64,000 bases of DNA. Source: JAWKWA01 sp041397765 (GTDB lineage Bacteria > Pseudomonadota > Alphaproteobacteria > Rhizobiales > Hyphomicrobiaceae). The notes below the pieces were generated by a model. That model made no database searches. It was not told the DNA's origin and saw only the letters and a list, made by a program, of their open reading frames with translations. The stretch's first letter is position 1. Every line of letters begins with the position of its first letter. Position numbers and translations under genes: made by a program. Location of the stretch: positions 124,001 through 188,000 of the forward strand of contig JAWKWA010000004.1 in NCBI GenBank assembly GCA_041397765.1, in the 5' to 3' direction. Of this stretch, positions 31,564 through 40,033 are shown piece after piece.

Positions 31564-32433
31564 ATGACCGACGCCACTATCACGCCCGAGGCAGCAGAGG
31601 CGGCGACCGCCACGGTGCCAAGCCCGGCTCGGCCGGCGCCGCCGAGCGAGGAAGATCCTCATCGTCTCCGCGTGGTCGTCTCGCGGCTGGCGGTCGGCAT
31701 CCCGGCCTATCTGGTTCATGGACTGGAGCTACCGATTCCAATTTCACCACCGCGATCGGCTCCAAGCTCGACTACCCGCACCTGCTGCTCGTCGGCATCT
31801 GGCGGACCATCTGGCTGCTGGTGCTCTCGGTGCTGTTCGGCTACATGCTCGCCATCCCGATCGGCCTCGTGCAGGTGACGGGCCCGGCCTGGCTCGCGGC
31901 GATCGCTCGGGTTCTGCACGGTCATCCGCGGCACGCCACTGCTGGTCCAGCTCTGGCTGCTCTATTACGGTATCGGATCGCTGTTTCCCTCGATCCCCGG
32001 CCTGCGCCAGACATGGATCTGGCCCTTTCTGGATCGAGGTATGCCTCATGCGCTGCTCGCTTTCACGCTGAGCTCGCGGGCTAGTGAGGTGGCGAGATCA
32101 TGCGCGGCGCCTTCGCCGCGCGTTCCAAAGGTGAGCTGGAGGTCAGCGCCTTCGGCATGTCGAACAGTTTGAGGCGGATCTGGCTGCTACGCGCCATCCA
32201 TCAGGCGCTGCCGACGTTGTCGGGCGAGGTGGTGCTGCAGCTCAAGTCGACGCCGCTGGGCTGGGTGACAATCTGATGTTCGACCTGTTCGGCATGGTCG
32301 GCAAGATCCGCCAGGATCTCTACATCATCTACGGGCCACTGCTGCTCGGGGCGTTCATCTACATGACGCTGACCGTCATCGTGGTGCTGTTGTTCCGTTA
32401 TCTTGACCCGGTGTGCCCATCAAGCGAGGCTGA
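31564..32433 (+). pseudogene. Second ABC permease (HisM/ArtM type), broken by many frame changes
   Basis: Read across frames, a HisM-type permease is recognisable: DWSYRF then NFTTAIGSKL (from about 31739), LLLVGIWRTIWLLVLSVLFGY, then from about 31912 RGTPLLVQLWLLYYGIGSLF, then EIMRGAFAA, KGELEVSAFGMSNSLRRIWL, LSGEVVLQLKSTPLG and from 32276 MFDLFGMVGKIRQDLYIIYG. At least six frame changes occur in 870 bp, of mixed sign, and the EAA loop looks shortened. This is far denser than the single indels elsewhere in the window. Either the gene is decaying, leaving a transporter with one permease, or this patch has very poor consensus. The start at 31564 follows the first permease by 12 bases. Confidence 0.75.
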
Positions 32434-32437
32434 CCCC

Positions 32438-33612
32438 ATGATCGCCAACCGGTCGCTCATCGAGGTTTTTGCGGCCGACGAGGCCGAGCTCACCGCCATC
32501 CGGCGCGACCTGCACGCCCATCCCGAGATCGGGCTCGAGGAGCACCGGACGAGCGAGATCGTCGCCGGCAAGCTCGCCGAATGGGGTTATCAGGTGCATC
32601 GCGGGCTGGCGCGGACCGGGGTCGTCGGCACGCTGAAGGTCGGCTCGGGCGGCCGCTCGATCGGCATCCGTGCCGACATCGACGCGCTGCCGATCGCGGA
32701 GGCGACCGGCCTCGACTATCAGAGCCGCAATGCCGGCCGGATGCATGCCTGCGGTCATGACGGCCACACCACCATGCTGCTCGGCGCCGCCAAGAAGCTC
32801 GCCGAGCGACGCAATTTCGACGGCACCATCCACCTGATCTTCCAGCCGGCCGAGGAGAACGAGGGCGGGGCCAAGATCATGATGGACGAGGGGTTGTTCC
32901 GCCTCTTCCCGTGCGACGCCGCCCTTTGGGATGGCACAACGATCCGGGCCGGCCGGCCGGCCAGCTCGCCTTCTGCAAGGGGCCGATCATGGCGGCGGTC
33001 GATGTGGCGCGCATCCGGCTCGTCGGCCGGGGCGGGCACGGCGCGGCGCCGCACGAGACCATCGATCCGCTGGTGGCGGGGGCGAGCCTCGTCATGGCGC
33101 TGCAGACGGTGGTGTCGCGCAACATCGACCCGCTCCGGCCCGGCGTCGTGACCGTCGGCTGCTTCCGCGCCGGCGATGTCTGCAATGTGATCCCCGACGA
33201 GGCGTTCCTCGATCTGTGCTACCGCTTCCTCGACAGGGAGACGGGACGGCTGATCGGCGAGCGCATCCGCGCGCTTGCCGAGGGCACCGCCGCCGCTTTC
33301 GGCTGCCGGGCGGTGATCGAGAGCTCGATCGGCTATCCGGTGACCGTCAACGAGCCGGCCGAGACGGATTTCGCCAGAACCTGCGCCGTCGGCCTCGTCG
33401 GTGCCTCGAACGTCGTCGACATCACCGAGCCGATGCTCGGCAGCGAGGACTTCTCCTACATGCTGGAGGAGAAGCCCGGGACATACCTGCTCATCGGCAA
33501 TGGCGAGGGGCCGGCGCTGCACAATCCGCGCTATAACTTCAATGACGGGATCATCGCGACGGGCGCGGCCTACTGGACGACGCTCGCCGAGACCTATCTG
33601 AAGGCGTCTTAG
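32438..33612 (+). CDS. M20 family amidohydrolase (hippurate/N-acyl-amino-acid hydrolase type), one frameshift
   Basis: The start MIANRSLIEVFAADEAELTAI follows GAGG by eight bases. The N-terminal frame has RRDLHAHPEIGLEEHRTS, RADIDALPI and MHACGHDGHTTMLLGAA (metal ligands), and FQPAEENEGGAKIM. At about 32930 one base is missing, and the protein continues in another frame with HNDPGRPAGQLAF, RGGHGAAPHETIDPL, DEAFLDLCYRF and MLGSEDFSYMLEE. Corrected length is 391 residues, normal for the family. Such enzymes cleave N-acyl or N-aryl amides of amino acids. Position between the arginine transporter and dauA suggests it releases an amino acid for the same pathway. Confidence 0.87.
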
Positions 33613-33758
33613 GGCACCTCCGCCGATCCGTCCGGGAAGTGCGGCGGCGACCGCCCGGTGAGCGCCGCCGGTCGGCCACGGCACGAGGATGAGACGGCGC
33701 CGATCCCGCCCATTGGGTGCGACAACAACCGGCATGACATCGCAGTCGAGGCAAGATC

Positions 33759-34892
33759 ATGACATCTGGTGCGGACATCGTCGTCATAGGCGCAGGCATT
33801 GCGGGCGCCTCGGTCGCGGGCGAGCTTGCGAGCCGGGGCGCCGACGTGCTGCTGCTCGAGCGCGAGGAGCAGCCGGGCTATCACTCGACCGGGCGCAGCG
33901 CCGCCATGTTCATCGAGACCTATGGCCCCGAGCAGATGCGCCGGCTGACGCGGGCGGGGCGCGACTGGTTCATGAACCCCGCGCCCGATCTCGCCGACGG
34001 CCCCTATCTGTCGGATTGTGGCTCGCTGTTCGTCGGCTATGAGGGTGACGAGGACCGCATCGAGGCGTTGGTCGCCGAAGCGAAACTGACCGGCAGCGAG
34101 ATCCAGATCTGGACGCCCGCGCAAGTGGTCGCCCGCGTGCCGATCATGCGGGCCGACCGGCTGATCGCGGCGGTGCACGAGCCGGGCGCCATGGCGATCG
34201 ACGTCGACCGGGTGCTGCAATCCTGGCTCCGGCTGATCAAGCGCGAGAAGGGGCGGATCGAGACGCGGGCCGAGGTGGTCTCGCTCAGGCGCCAGGACGG
34301 GCGCTGGCAGATCGGCCTCAAGGGCCGCGATCCGATCACGGCGCGCGTGGTGATCGATGCGGCGGGCGCCTGGGCCGACGAGGTCGCCGCGCTTGCCGGG
34401 GTGGCGAGGGTCGGGCTGCAGCCCAAGCGGCGCACCGGCATCATGATCGACCTGCCGGCGGGCGTCAGCAGCGCCGGCTGGCCGATCGTCGGCGACGTCG
34501 CCTCGACCTTCTATTTCAAGGCCGATGGTGGGCGCCTCATGCTCTCGCCGGCCGACGAGACGCCGGTCGCGCCGCAGGACATCCAGCCCGAGGAGATCGA
34601 CATCGCCGTCGCCATCGACCGCTTCATGACGGCGACGACGGTCGAGGTCAGGCGGCCGGGCCGGACCTGGGCGGGCCTCAGGAGCTTCGTCGCCGACGGC
34701 GAGCCGGTGATCGGATACGAGCCGGAGGTGCCCGGCTTCTTCTGGCTCGCCGGCCAGGGCGGCTACGGCATACAGAGCTCGGCCGGCGCGGCGCGGCTCG
34801 CCGCCTCGCTGGTCGGGGGCGGGGGCGTGCCGCCCGCGCTCGCGACGTTCGGCGTGTCGGCACAGAAGGTATCGCCCGCCCGCTTTCGCTAG
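33759..34892 (+). CDS. dauA: FAD-dependent D-amino acid dehydrogenase, DauA-like (D-arginine)
   Basis: The 377-residue flavoprotein starts with the Rossmann motif VVIGAGIAGASVAGELASRG and has LLLEREEQPGYHSTGRSAA, LQPKRRTGIMI, VRRPGRTWAGLRSFVADGEP and WLAGQGGYGIQSSAGAARLA, all close to the D-arginine dehydrogenase DauA of Pseudomonas as I remember it. DauA oxidises D-arginine to 2-ketoarginine. Lying a few kilobases from the AruH and AruI homologues, it would feed D-arginine into the same 2-ketoarginine pool. Related D-amino acid or glycine oxidases cannot be excluded. Its TAG stop is the left edge of an inverted-repeat element. Confidence 0.85.
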   Translation: MTSGADIVVIGAGIAGASVAGELASRGADVLLLEREEQPGYHSTGRSAAMFIETYGPEQMRRLTRAGRDWFMNPAPDLADGPYLSDCGSLFVGYEGDEDRIEALVAEAKLTGSEIQIWTPAQVVARVPIMRADRLIAAVHEPGAMAIDVDRVLQSWLRLIKREKGRIETRAEVVSLRRQDGRWQIGLKGRDPITARVVIDAAGAWADEVAALAGVARVGLQPKRRTGIMIDLPAGVSSAGWPIVGDVASTFYFKADGGRLMLSPADETPVAPQDIQPEEIDIAVAIDRFMTATTVEVRRPGRTWAGLRSFVADGEPVIGYEPEVPGFFWLAGQGGYGIQSSAGAARLAASLVGGGGVPPALATFGVSAQKVSPARFR

Positions 34893-34964
34893 TGGAGCGT
34901 GACACTTCGTGTCCCGGTTGCCGCGAGGTGCGTTCTCGAGTGTCAAATTCAAAAGCTCCACTAG
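34889..34964. repeat. 76-bp element with inverted-repeat ends (REP/MITE-like)
   Basis: CTAGTGGAGC (34889-34898) is matched by GCTCCACTAG (34955-34964), a perfect 10-bp inverted repeat. A second nested pair, TGACACT (34900-34906) and AGTGTCA (34939-34945), lies inside. The left arm contains the dauA stop codon. Folded, the element forms a long imperfect hairpin. It has no T-run, so it is not a typical terminator. A dispersed palindromic element or a processing signal is possible. Confidence 0.65.
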
Positions 34965-35079
34965 AATCATAAGCTTGCCAGTGGTTCTCATGAGTCCGAC
35001 GTTTGCTCTCACGGGTTCTGAAACGGGATGCAGATGTCGGAATCGAACCACAGGCATTTCGCCAGGGAGCCCGTTCGGG

Positions 35080-35424
35080 ATGAGCCGCGAGCTCGTGAAC
35101 GCCATCTGCCGAACGCTCCCCGGCGCGGAGGTCTCCGATCCCTGGGGCGGCGGCCACGATGCCTGGAAGGTCGGTGGGCGGATGTTCGCCTGCATCGGTG
35201 CGGTCAAGCCCGGCGTGTCGGTCAAGACGGACAGCGTCGAGACGGCCGAGATGCTGATCGCGGCCGGCGTTGCGGTGAAGGCCCCCTATTTCCACGCCTC
35301 CTGGGTCAATCTACCTTGGGGCACGGCCGAGGACGAGCTCGGCTACCGGGTGATGGCGTCCTATCGGCTGATCCGTGGCGGATTGCCGAAGAAGGTGCAG
35401 GCCGGGTTGGCGCCGCTGCCGTGA
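35080..35424 (+). CDS. MmcQ/YjbR family protein
   Basis: From ATG 35080 (GGGAG within 12 bases upstream) the 114-residue protein reads MSRELVNAICRTLPGAEVSD, then GGGHDAWKVGGRMFACIG, SVKTDSVETAEMLI and a C-terminal YRLIRGGLPKKVQAGLA. This is the YjbR (CyaY-like alpha/beta) fold, often called a MmcQ-like DNA-binding protein; function is not established. The frame continues upstream to 34909 only through the inverted-repeat element and is not used. Confidence 0.85.
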   Translation: MSRELVNAICRTLPGAEVSDPWGGGHDAWKVGGRMFACIGAVKPGVSVKTDSVETAEMLIAAGVAVKAPYFHASWVNLPWGTAEDELGYRVMASYRLIRGGLPKKVQAGLAPLP

Positions 35425-35463
35425 CGGCGGCTGTCGTCGAATTGGCGAGGGAGGACCGATCGG

Positions 35464-36387
35464 ATGCTCGATAGCGAGATGCAGGCCTTCGTCGAGAAGG
35501 TGGACAGCCTTTATCCACCCGACGCCGTCGATCTCGACGCCGACGGCCAGCGGCGGGTCTATGACGATCTGTGCGGCGCCTTCTCGCCCGCCCATCCCAA
35601 GGGGGTTCGGGCGCTCGACGACACTCTTGCCCGGCCGGGCGGGACGATCCCGGTGCGCCGCTATCACCGCGAGGGCGGCGAGGGACCGGCGAGCGTCGTC
35701 TATTTCCACGGCGGCGGCTTCGTGGTCGGCGGGCTCGCCAGCCATGACAGCGTCTGCGCGGAGATCTGCGGCACGACAGGGCACCGGGTGGTCTCGGTCG
35801 ACTATCGGCTGGCGCCCGAACATGTGCACCCGGCGCATTTCGAGGACGCCCTTTTATCCTACCGAGCCATCGCGGCGGAGGGGCGGCCGGTCGTGCTCGC
35901 GGGGGATTCGGCGGGTGGCAATCTTGCCGCTGCTGTCGCGCTCGCGGTGCGCGGCAGCGGTCCGCAACCGGCCGGGCAGGTGCTGATCTATCCAGGTCTT
36001 GGAGGCGAGGCGCTCGGGCTCGCCTCCTATGCCGAGCACGCCGAGGCCATCCATCTGACGGTGAAGGACGTGCTCTACTACAAGGCGGTACGCGCCGGCG
36101 GACCGCCGCCTGAGGACGATCCGACCTTCGCGCCACTGGCGGCGGGCGACTATGCCGGCACCGCCCCTTGCGTCGCCGTCAGCGCCGACATCGATCCCTT
36201 GCGCGACGATTCAAGGGCTTATGTCGAGCGACTCGGCGCGGCGGGCGTGCAGGCCGTCTGGATCAACGAGCCCGGTCTCGTGCACGGCTATATCAGGGCG
36301 CGCCACATGAGCGGCAAGGCGCGCGCCAGCTTCCGGCGGATCACCGAGGCGATCGACAGGCTCGGTCGCGGCCAGCCGATCGCCTGA
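35464..36387 (+). CDS. Alpha/beta hydrolase, hormone-sensitive-lipase family
   Basis: The 307-residue esterase has the oxyanion motif VYFHGGGFVVGG (residues about 78-89), the nucleophile elbow GDSAGGNLAA (Ser about residue 147), the acid in SADIDPLRDD and the catalytic His in LVHGYIRAR. It probably hydrolyses small carboxylic esters. The start ATG follows GGGAGGACCG. It lies 39 bp after the YjbR gene on the same strand. The stop codon TGA is inside the first unit of a short repeat. Confidence 0.9.
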   Translation: MLDSEMQAFVEKVDSLYPPDAVDLDADGQRRVYDDLCGAFSPAHPKGVRALDDTLARPGGTIPVRRYHREGGEGPASVVYFHGGGFVVGGLASHDSVCAEICGTTGHRVVSVDYRLAPEHVHPAHFEDALLSYRAIAAEGRPVVLAGDSAGGNLAAAVALAVRGSGPQPAGQVLIYPGLGGEALGLASYAEHAEAIHLTVKDVLYYKAVRAGGPPPEDDPTFAPLAAGDYAGTAPCVAVSADIDPLRDDSRAYVERLGAAGVQAVWINEPGLVHGYIRARHMSGKARASFRRITEAIDRLGRGQPIA

Positions 36388-36429
36388 GAGCGTGATCGCC
36401 AGAGAGTTCGGTCGCCTGAGAGTTCGGTC
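36382..36429. repeat. 16-bp tandem repeat, three copies, overlapping a gene end
   Basis: Units at 36382, 36398 and 36414 follow GCCTGAGAGTTCGGTC with a few substitutions and fixed 16-bp spacing. The first unit contains the last codons and the TGA stop of the esterase. Confidence 0.8.
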
Positions 36430-36478
36430 GTTCTGACAGGCGCATGTGCGCGTCGAGCGGCCCGCAGGGCGGGCGGGG

Positions 36479-36940
36479 TCAGCCTCGCCCGCGATAGGGC
36501 GCGACGCCCTGGTCCGGCAGCCAGACGCCATCCGGCAGCTTGCCCGACTGCCAGAACACGTCGATCGGGATGCCACCGCGGGGATACCAGTAGCCGCCGA
36601 TCCTGAGAAAGTGCGGCGCGAGTTCGGCGACGAGGCGCCGGCCGATCGCCACGGTGCAATCCTCGTGGAACGCTCCGTGATTGCGGAAGCTGCCGAGGAA
36701 GAGCTTCAGCGATTTCGATTCGACCAGCCAGCGATCCGGCACGTAGTCGATGACGAGATGGGCGAAGTCGGGCTGGCCGGTCACCGGGCAGAGCGAGGTG
36801 AACTCCGGTGCGGTGAATCGGGCGACATAGTGTGTGTCGCCTTGCGGGTTCGGCACCCGCTCGAGGCGGGCCGCCTCGGGCGAGGCGGGCAGCTCGGTGG
36901 CGCGGCCGAGCTGGGTCAGGCCCTCGGTGCGCGTCGTCAT
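36479..36940 (-). CDS. queF: NADPH-dependent preQ0 reductase QueF
   Basis: The 153-residue single-domain QueF has the catalytic Cys in TSLCPVTGQPDFAHL, plus YVPDRWLVESKSLKLFLGSFRNHGAFHED, where E and H contact substrate, and the C-terminal GGIPIDVFWQSG. It reduces 7-cyano-7-deazaguanine to preQ1 in queuosine biosynthesis. Its ATG overlaps the stop of the upstream membrane gene by four bases (ATGA), which ties it to a queuosine-precursor transporter. Confidence 0.95.
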   Translation of the reverse strand: MTTRTEGLTQLGRATELPASPEAARLERVPNPQGDTHYVARFTAPEFTSLCPVTGQPDFAHLVIDYVPDRWLVESKSLKLFLGSFRNHGAFHEDCTVAIGRRLVAELAPHFLRIGGYWYPRGGIPIDVFWQSGKLPDGVWLPDQGVAPYRGRG

Positions 36941-37518
36941 GGCGTTGCTCCCGCGGGGGTCAGGCCGATGCGCTCGTCGCGCCGCCTGATCCAGGCGATC
37001 ACCGGAAGCGCGAGCAGGATCATCCAGCCCTTGCCGACGATCTGGCCGGCCATGAAGTCGAGGCTGCCGAAGGCGATCTTGAGGAAGACGACGGTGTCGA
37101 CGAGGAGACCGACGAGGCCGGAGGCGACAACGGCGAGGACGAGGCCGCGCCGCTGCAGGGGCGTGTAGACGGCAAGGTCGGCGAATTCCGAGACGAGGAA
37201 GGCGACGACCGAGGCGAGCGCGAGGGCGGGCGGGGCGATCGCCCAGGAGACGAGGCCGCCGGCGAGCACGGCGAGCACCGACCAGAGAAGGCCGAGCCGG
37301 CGCTGGACGAGATCGCGCATGACGAGGGCGAAGCCCACCATGATGACGCCCGAGGGCGCCATGAGGCCGGGGGCGACGGGCACGAGGCAAGGACTGTCGG
37401 GCGGACAGAGGGTTCCGACATGGCCGATCATCCAGTTGGCGGCCGGGATCGAAAGCGTGAAAAGGGCGAGGAAGACGAGGCCCTCGCGCCAGCGTATGGC
37501 GTCGACATTTCCGGTCAT
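36937..37518 (-). CDS. VUT family queuosine-precursor transporter (YhhQ/QueT-like)
   Basis: The start at 37518 (MTGNVDAIRW) has GGAG six bases upstream; the ATG four codons earlier has no ribosome site. The 193-residue protein has about five or six transmembrane helices (GLVFLALFTLSIPAANWMIG, GVIMVGFALVMRDLVQRR, LALASVVAFLVSEFADLAVY, LVLAVVASGLVGLLVDTVVF), with the family's acidic FADLAVYTPL region. VUT proteins import queuine or preQ0/preQ1. Translational coupling to queF supports salvage or uptake of a deazaguanine precursor. Confidence 0.88.
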   Translation of the reverse strand: MTGNVDAIRWREGLVFLALFTLSIPAANWMIGHVGTLCPPDSPCLVPVAPGLMAPSGVIMVGFALVMRDLVQRRLGLLWSVLAVLAGGLVSWAIAPPALALASVVAFLVSEFADLAVYTPLQRRGLVLAVVASGLVGLLVDTVVFLKIAFGSLDFMAGQIVGKGWMILLALPVIAWIRRRDERIGLTPAGATP

Positions 37519-37735
37519 CGGTGTCTCCATGGCATTCAGGCAGCACAGGCCTGCGCCTCATGAGGAACGGTGACCCCATCAGTCACATTCGTGCGGCGAA
37601 ATCAACCGGCCGGCGGGATCTGGTCGGCATGCGGGCGAGGCCGGCACCGGAGCGGCAGGCCGCCCGAGGGCCGTGCTATCAACGGACCGGCGGAGCGGTG
37701 AGGCCGCTCCATCGGGTATTCGCGAGGGAACCGGC

Positions 37736-38569
37736 ATGACGACGCCTGCCATCATCACCGTGGCCATCACCGGCTCCCTGCCGACCAAGGCGGACAACCC
37801 GGCCGTGCCGATCTCGATCAGCGAGCAGGTGGAATCGACGCAGGAGGCCTTCGAGGCCGGCGCCACGCTCGCACATTGCCACGTACGCAAGGACGACGGC
37901 ACGCCGACATCCGATCCCGAGCGCTTCCAGCGGCTCATGGAGGGCATCCGGCGGCATTGTCCGGGGATGATCGTCCAGCTTTCGACGGGTGGGCGCTCGG
38001 GCACCGGGCGGGAGCGCGGCGGCATGCTGCCGCTGAAGCCCGACATGGCCTCGCTGTCGACGGGCTCGTGCAATTTCCCGACGCGGATCTACGAGAATGC
38101 GCCCGACCTCGTCGACTGGCTCGCCGACGAGATGATCGTCCATGGCGTCAAGCCCGAGATCGAGGTGTTCGATCTGTCGATGCTGTTCAAGGCGGTCGAG
38201 ATGGCGCGGGCCGGGCGCATAGCGGGCCCATTGCATGTGCAGTTCGTGATGGGCGTGAAGAATGCCATGCCGGTCGATCGCGAGACATTCGAGTTCTACG
38301 TCGCGACTGTCCGGCGCCTCGCACCCGATGCCACCTGGACGGGCGCGGGCATCGGTCGCGACCAGATCACGCTCAACCATTGGGCGCTCGAGCTCGGCGG
38401 CCATTGCCGGACGGGGCTGGAGGACAATGTCCGGCTCGACCGCGAGACGCTGGCGCCCTCCAATGCCGCGCTGGTGAAGCGTTGCGCCGAGTTGTGCGGG
38501 ACCTACGAACGCCATGTCGCAAGCGTGGCGGAGGCACGCACTCTGCTCCGGCTGCCGGTGGCGGCGTGA
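37736..38569 (+). CDS. BKACE family beta-keto acid cleavage enzyme
   Basis: From ATG 37736 (GAGGGAACC upstream) the 277-residue TIM-barrel protein reads IITVAITGSLPTKADNPAVP, AGATLAHCHVRKDDGTPTSD, GIRRHCPGMIVQLSTGGRSG, MASLSTGSCNFP and GGHCRTGLEDNV. The HCHVR motif is the zinc-binding site of the BKACE (DUF849) family, founded on 3-keto-5-aminohexanoate cleavage enzyme of lysine fermentation. These enzymes condense a beta-keto acid with acetyl-CoA to give acetoacetate and a new acyl-CoA. The substrate here is unknown; the partner genes are not around it. Confidence 0.9.
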   Translation: MTTPAIITVAITGSLPTKADNPAVPISISEQVESTQEAFEAGATLAHCHVRKDDGTPTSDPERFQRLMEGIRRHCPGMIVQLSTGGRSGTGRERGGMLPLKPDMASLSTGSCNFPTRIYENAPDLVDWLADEMIVHGVKPEIEVFDLSMLFKAVEMARAGRIAGPLHVQFVMGVKNAMPVDRETFEFYVATVRRLAPDATWTGAGIGRDQITLNHWALELGGHCRTGLEDNVRLDRETLAPSNAALVKRCAELCGTYERHVASVAEARTLLRLPVAA

Positions 38570-38650
38570 GCGGGCGGCGACGGGCGCGAGACGGCCGGCT
38601 GCCCGGCCGGCGGGGCCGCGAAAGCCACAAGGTTGCTCAAGTCGCGTGAG

Positions 38651-38718
38651 CGCCGGGTCAAGAGGGAACCCGGGTAGCGAGGGTGCCCGGGTGACGATTT
38701 TGCCCGGGCGACGGGAGT
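38651..38718. repeat. 17-bp tandem repeat, four copies
   Basis: Units of 17 bp at 38651, 38668, 38685 and 38702 follow the pattern GCCCGGGTGACGAGGGT with substitutions. It is located between the convergent BKACE and aldolase genes. Confidence 0.78.
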
Positions 38719-38797
38719 ACGCAGGAGACGGGCGTGTGCGGCCGGCCGCGCCATCGGGAACCGACAGCACGACCGGCTGCGCATCCGCAATGCCGCA

Positions 38798-39829
38798 TCA
38801 GGCGGCCTTCTCGAGGCCCTTCTGCCATTTGCCGAGGGTGGCGAGGGCATTCATCTTGGCGCGGTGCGTGAAGGCACGCTGCGCGGCGGCGGTGTTCTCG
38901 CTCTTGCCGGACCAGGCCTTCTGCGCCGCCGCCTGCAGCGCACGGCCATAGGAGAAGGTCAGCTTCCAGGGCAGGCTGAAGGCGGCGTTCATGGCCGAGA
39001 GATGGGCGGTCGCATCCTCGTCCGACTGGCCGCCGGACAGGAAGGCGATGCCCGGAACGGCGGCGGGGACGGTGCGCGTCAGGATGCGGACGGTCTTCTC
39101 GGCAACCTCCTCGACGCCAGCCTGGCGCGGGCAGAGCTTGCCGGAGATCACCATGTTGGGCTTCAGCACCGTCGCCTCGAGGCGGACGCGATGATCGTGG
39201 AGCTGGCCATAGAGATCGGCGAGCACCGCCTCGGTCACCTCGGCGCAGCGGTCGATGTCGTGGTCGCCGTCCATCAGCACCTCAGGCTCGACGATCGGCA
39301 CGATGCCGGTCTCCTGGCACAGGGCGGCATAGCGGGCGAGCGCGTGATTGTTGGCGGCGATGCAGAAGCGCGACGGCATGGCCCGGTCGCCGCCACGGCC
39401 GATGTCGATCACCGCCCGCCATTTGGCGAAGCGCGCACCGAGCGCGTGATAGGCCTTCAGGCGCTCGCGCAGCTTGTCGAGGCCCTCGGTGACCTTCTCG
39501 CCAGGGAAGCCGGCGAGATCCTTGGCGCCCTCGTCGACCTTGATGCCGGGGATGGAGCCGGCCGCCTCGATCAGCTTGACGAGCGGCGTGCCGTCCTTGG
39601 CCTTCTGCCGGATCGTCTCGTCGTAGAGGATGACGCCGGAGATGTGGCTCTTCATCGCCTCGCTGGAGCGGAACATCAGCTCTCTATAGTCGCGGCGGTT
39701 GTCCTCGGTGTTCTCGACGCCGATGGCATCGAAACGCTTCTTGATGGTCCCTGAGCTTTCGTCGGCGGCGAGAATGCCGCGCCCGGGCGCGACCATGGCA
39801 ATGGCAATGTCCTCGAGCGTCTTCGTCAT
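38798..39829 (-). CDS. Class I fructose-bisphosphate aldolase
   Basis: The 343-residue protein starts MTKTLEDIAIAMVAPGRGIL and shows ADESSGTIKKRF, YRELMFRSSEAMKSHISGVI, IVEPEVLMDGDHDIDRC, ATVLKPNMVISGKLCP (the Schiff-base Lys in LKPNM) and FLSGGQSDEDAT, as in metal-independent class I enzymes. It splits fructose 1,6-bisphosphate to glyceraldehyde 3-phosphate and dihydroxyacetone phosphate in glycolysis or runs the reverse in gluconeogenesis. No adjacent glycolytic genes; it stands alone. Confidence 0.95.
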   Translation of the reverse strand: MTKTLEDIAIAMVAPGRGILAADESSGTIKKRFDAIGVENTEDNRRDYRELMFRSSEAMKSHISGVILYDETIRQKAKDGTPLVKLIEAAGSIPGIKVDEGAKDLAGFPGEKVTEGLDKLRERLKAYHALGARFAKWRAVIDIGRGGDRAMPSRFCIAANNHALARYAALCQETGIVPIVEPEVLMDGDHDIDRCAEVTEAVLADLYGQLHDHRVRLEATVLKPNMVISGKLCPRQAGVEEVAEKTVRILTRTVPAAVPGIAFLSGGQSDEDATAHLSAMNAAFSLPWKLTFSYGRALQAAAQKAWSGKSENTAAAQRAFTHRAKMNALATLGKWQKGLEKAA

Positions 39830-40033
39830 GTCGGGTCGGTCCTCGCAATTGGCCGTTCGGAAAATTCAGATCGGGATCATCTAGCGGCGAATCCCGATGA
39901 GGGCCAGAGGGCTATCAACACCTCAAAGCGGCCACAATGGTCGCAGGAACCGGCAGCCGGTCGTCTCCGGCCGTGACCGGCCCGGCGGGCGGAATGCGCG
40001 CGCCGGCGCGCAATGGCGGACCGGCCTGGGAAG

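Noticed and set aside
35020..35070. A tRNA-like 3' end on the minus strand (GGTTCGATTCC)
   Set aside because: The T-stem does not pair, there is no acceptor stem, anticodon arm or D-arm in the surrounding sequence.
37519..37735. preQ1 riboswitch upstream of the VUT-queF pair
   Set aside because: No preQ1-I or preQ1-II aptamer core (A-rich tail with conserved hairpin) is visible on the minus strand; only a weak GTGAC/GTCAC inverted repeat was seen.
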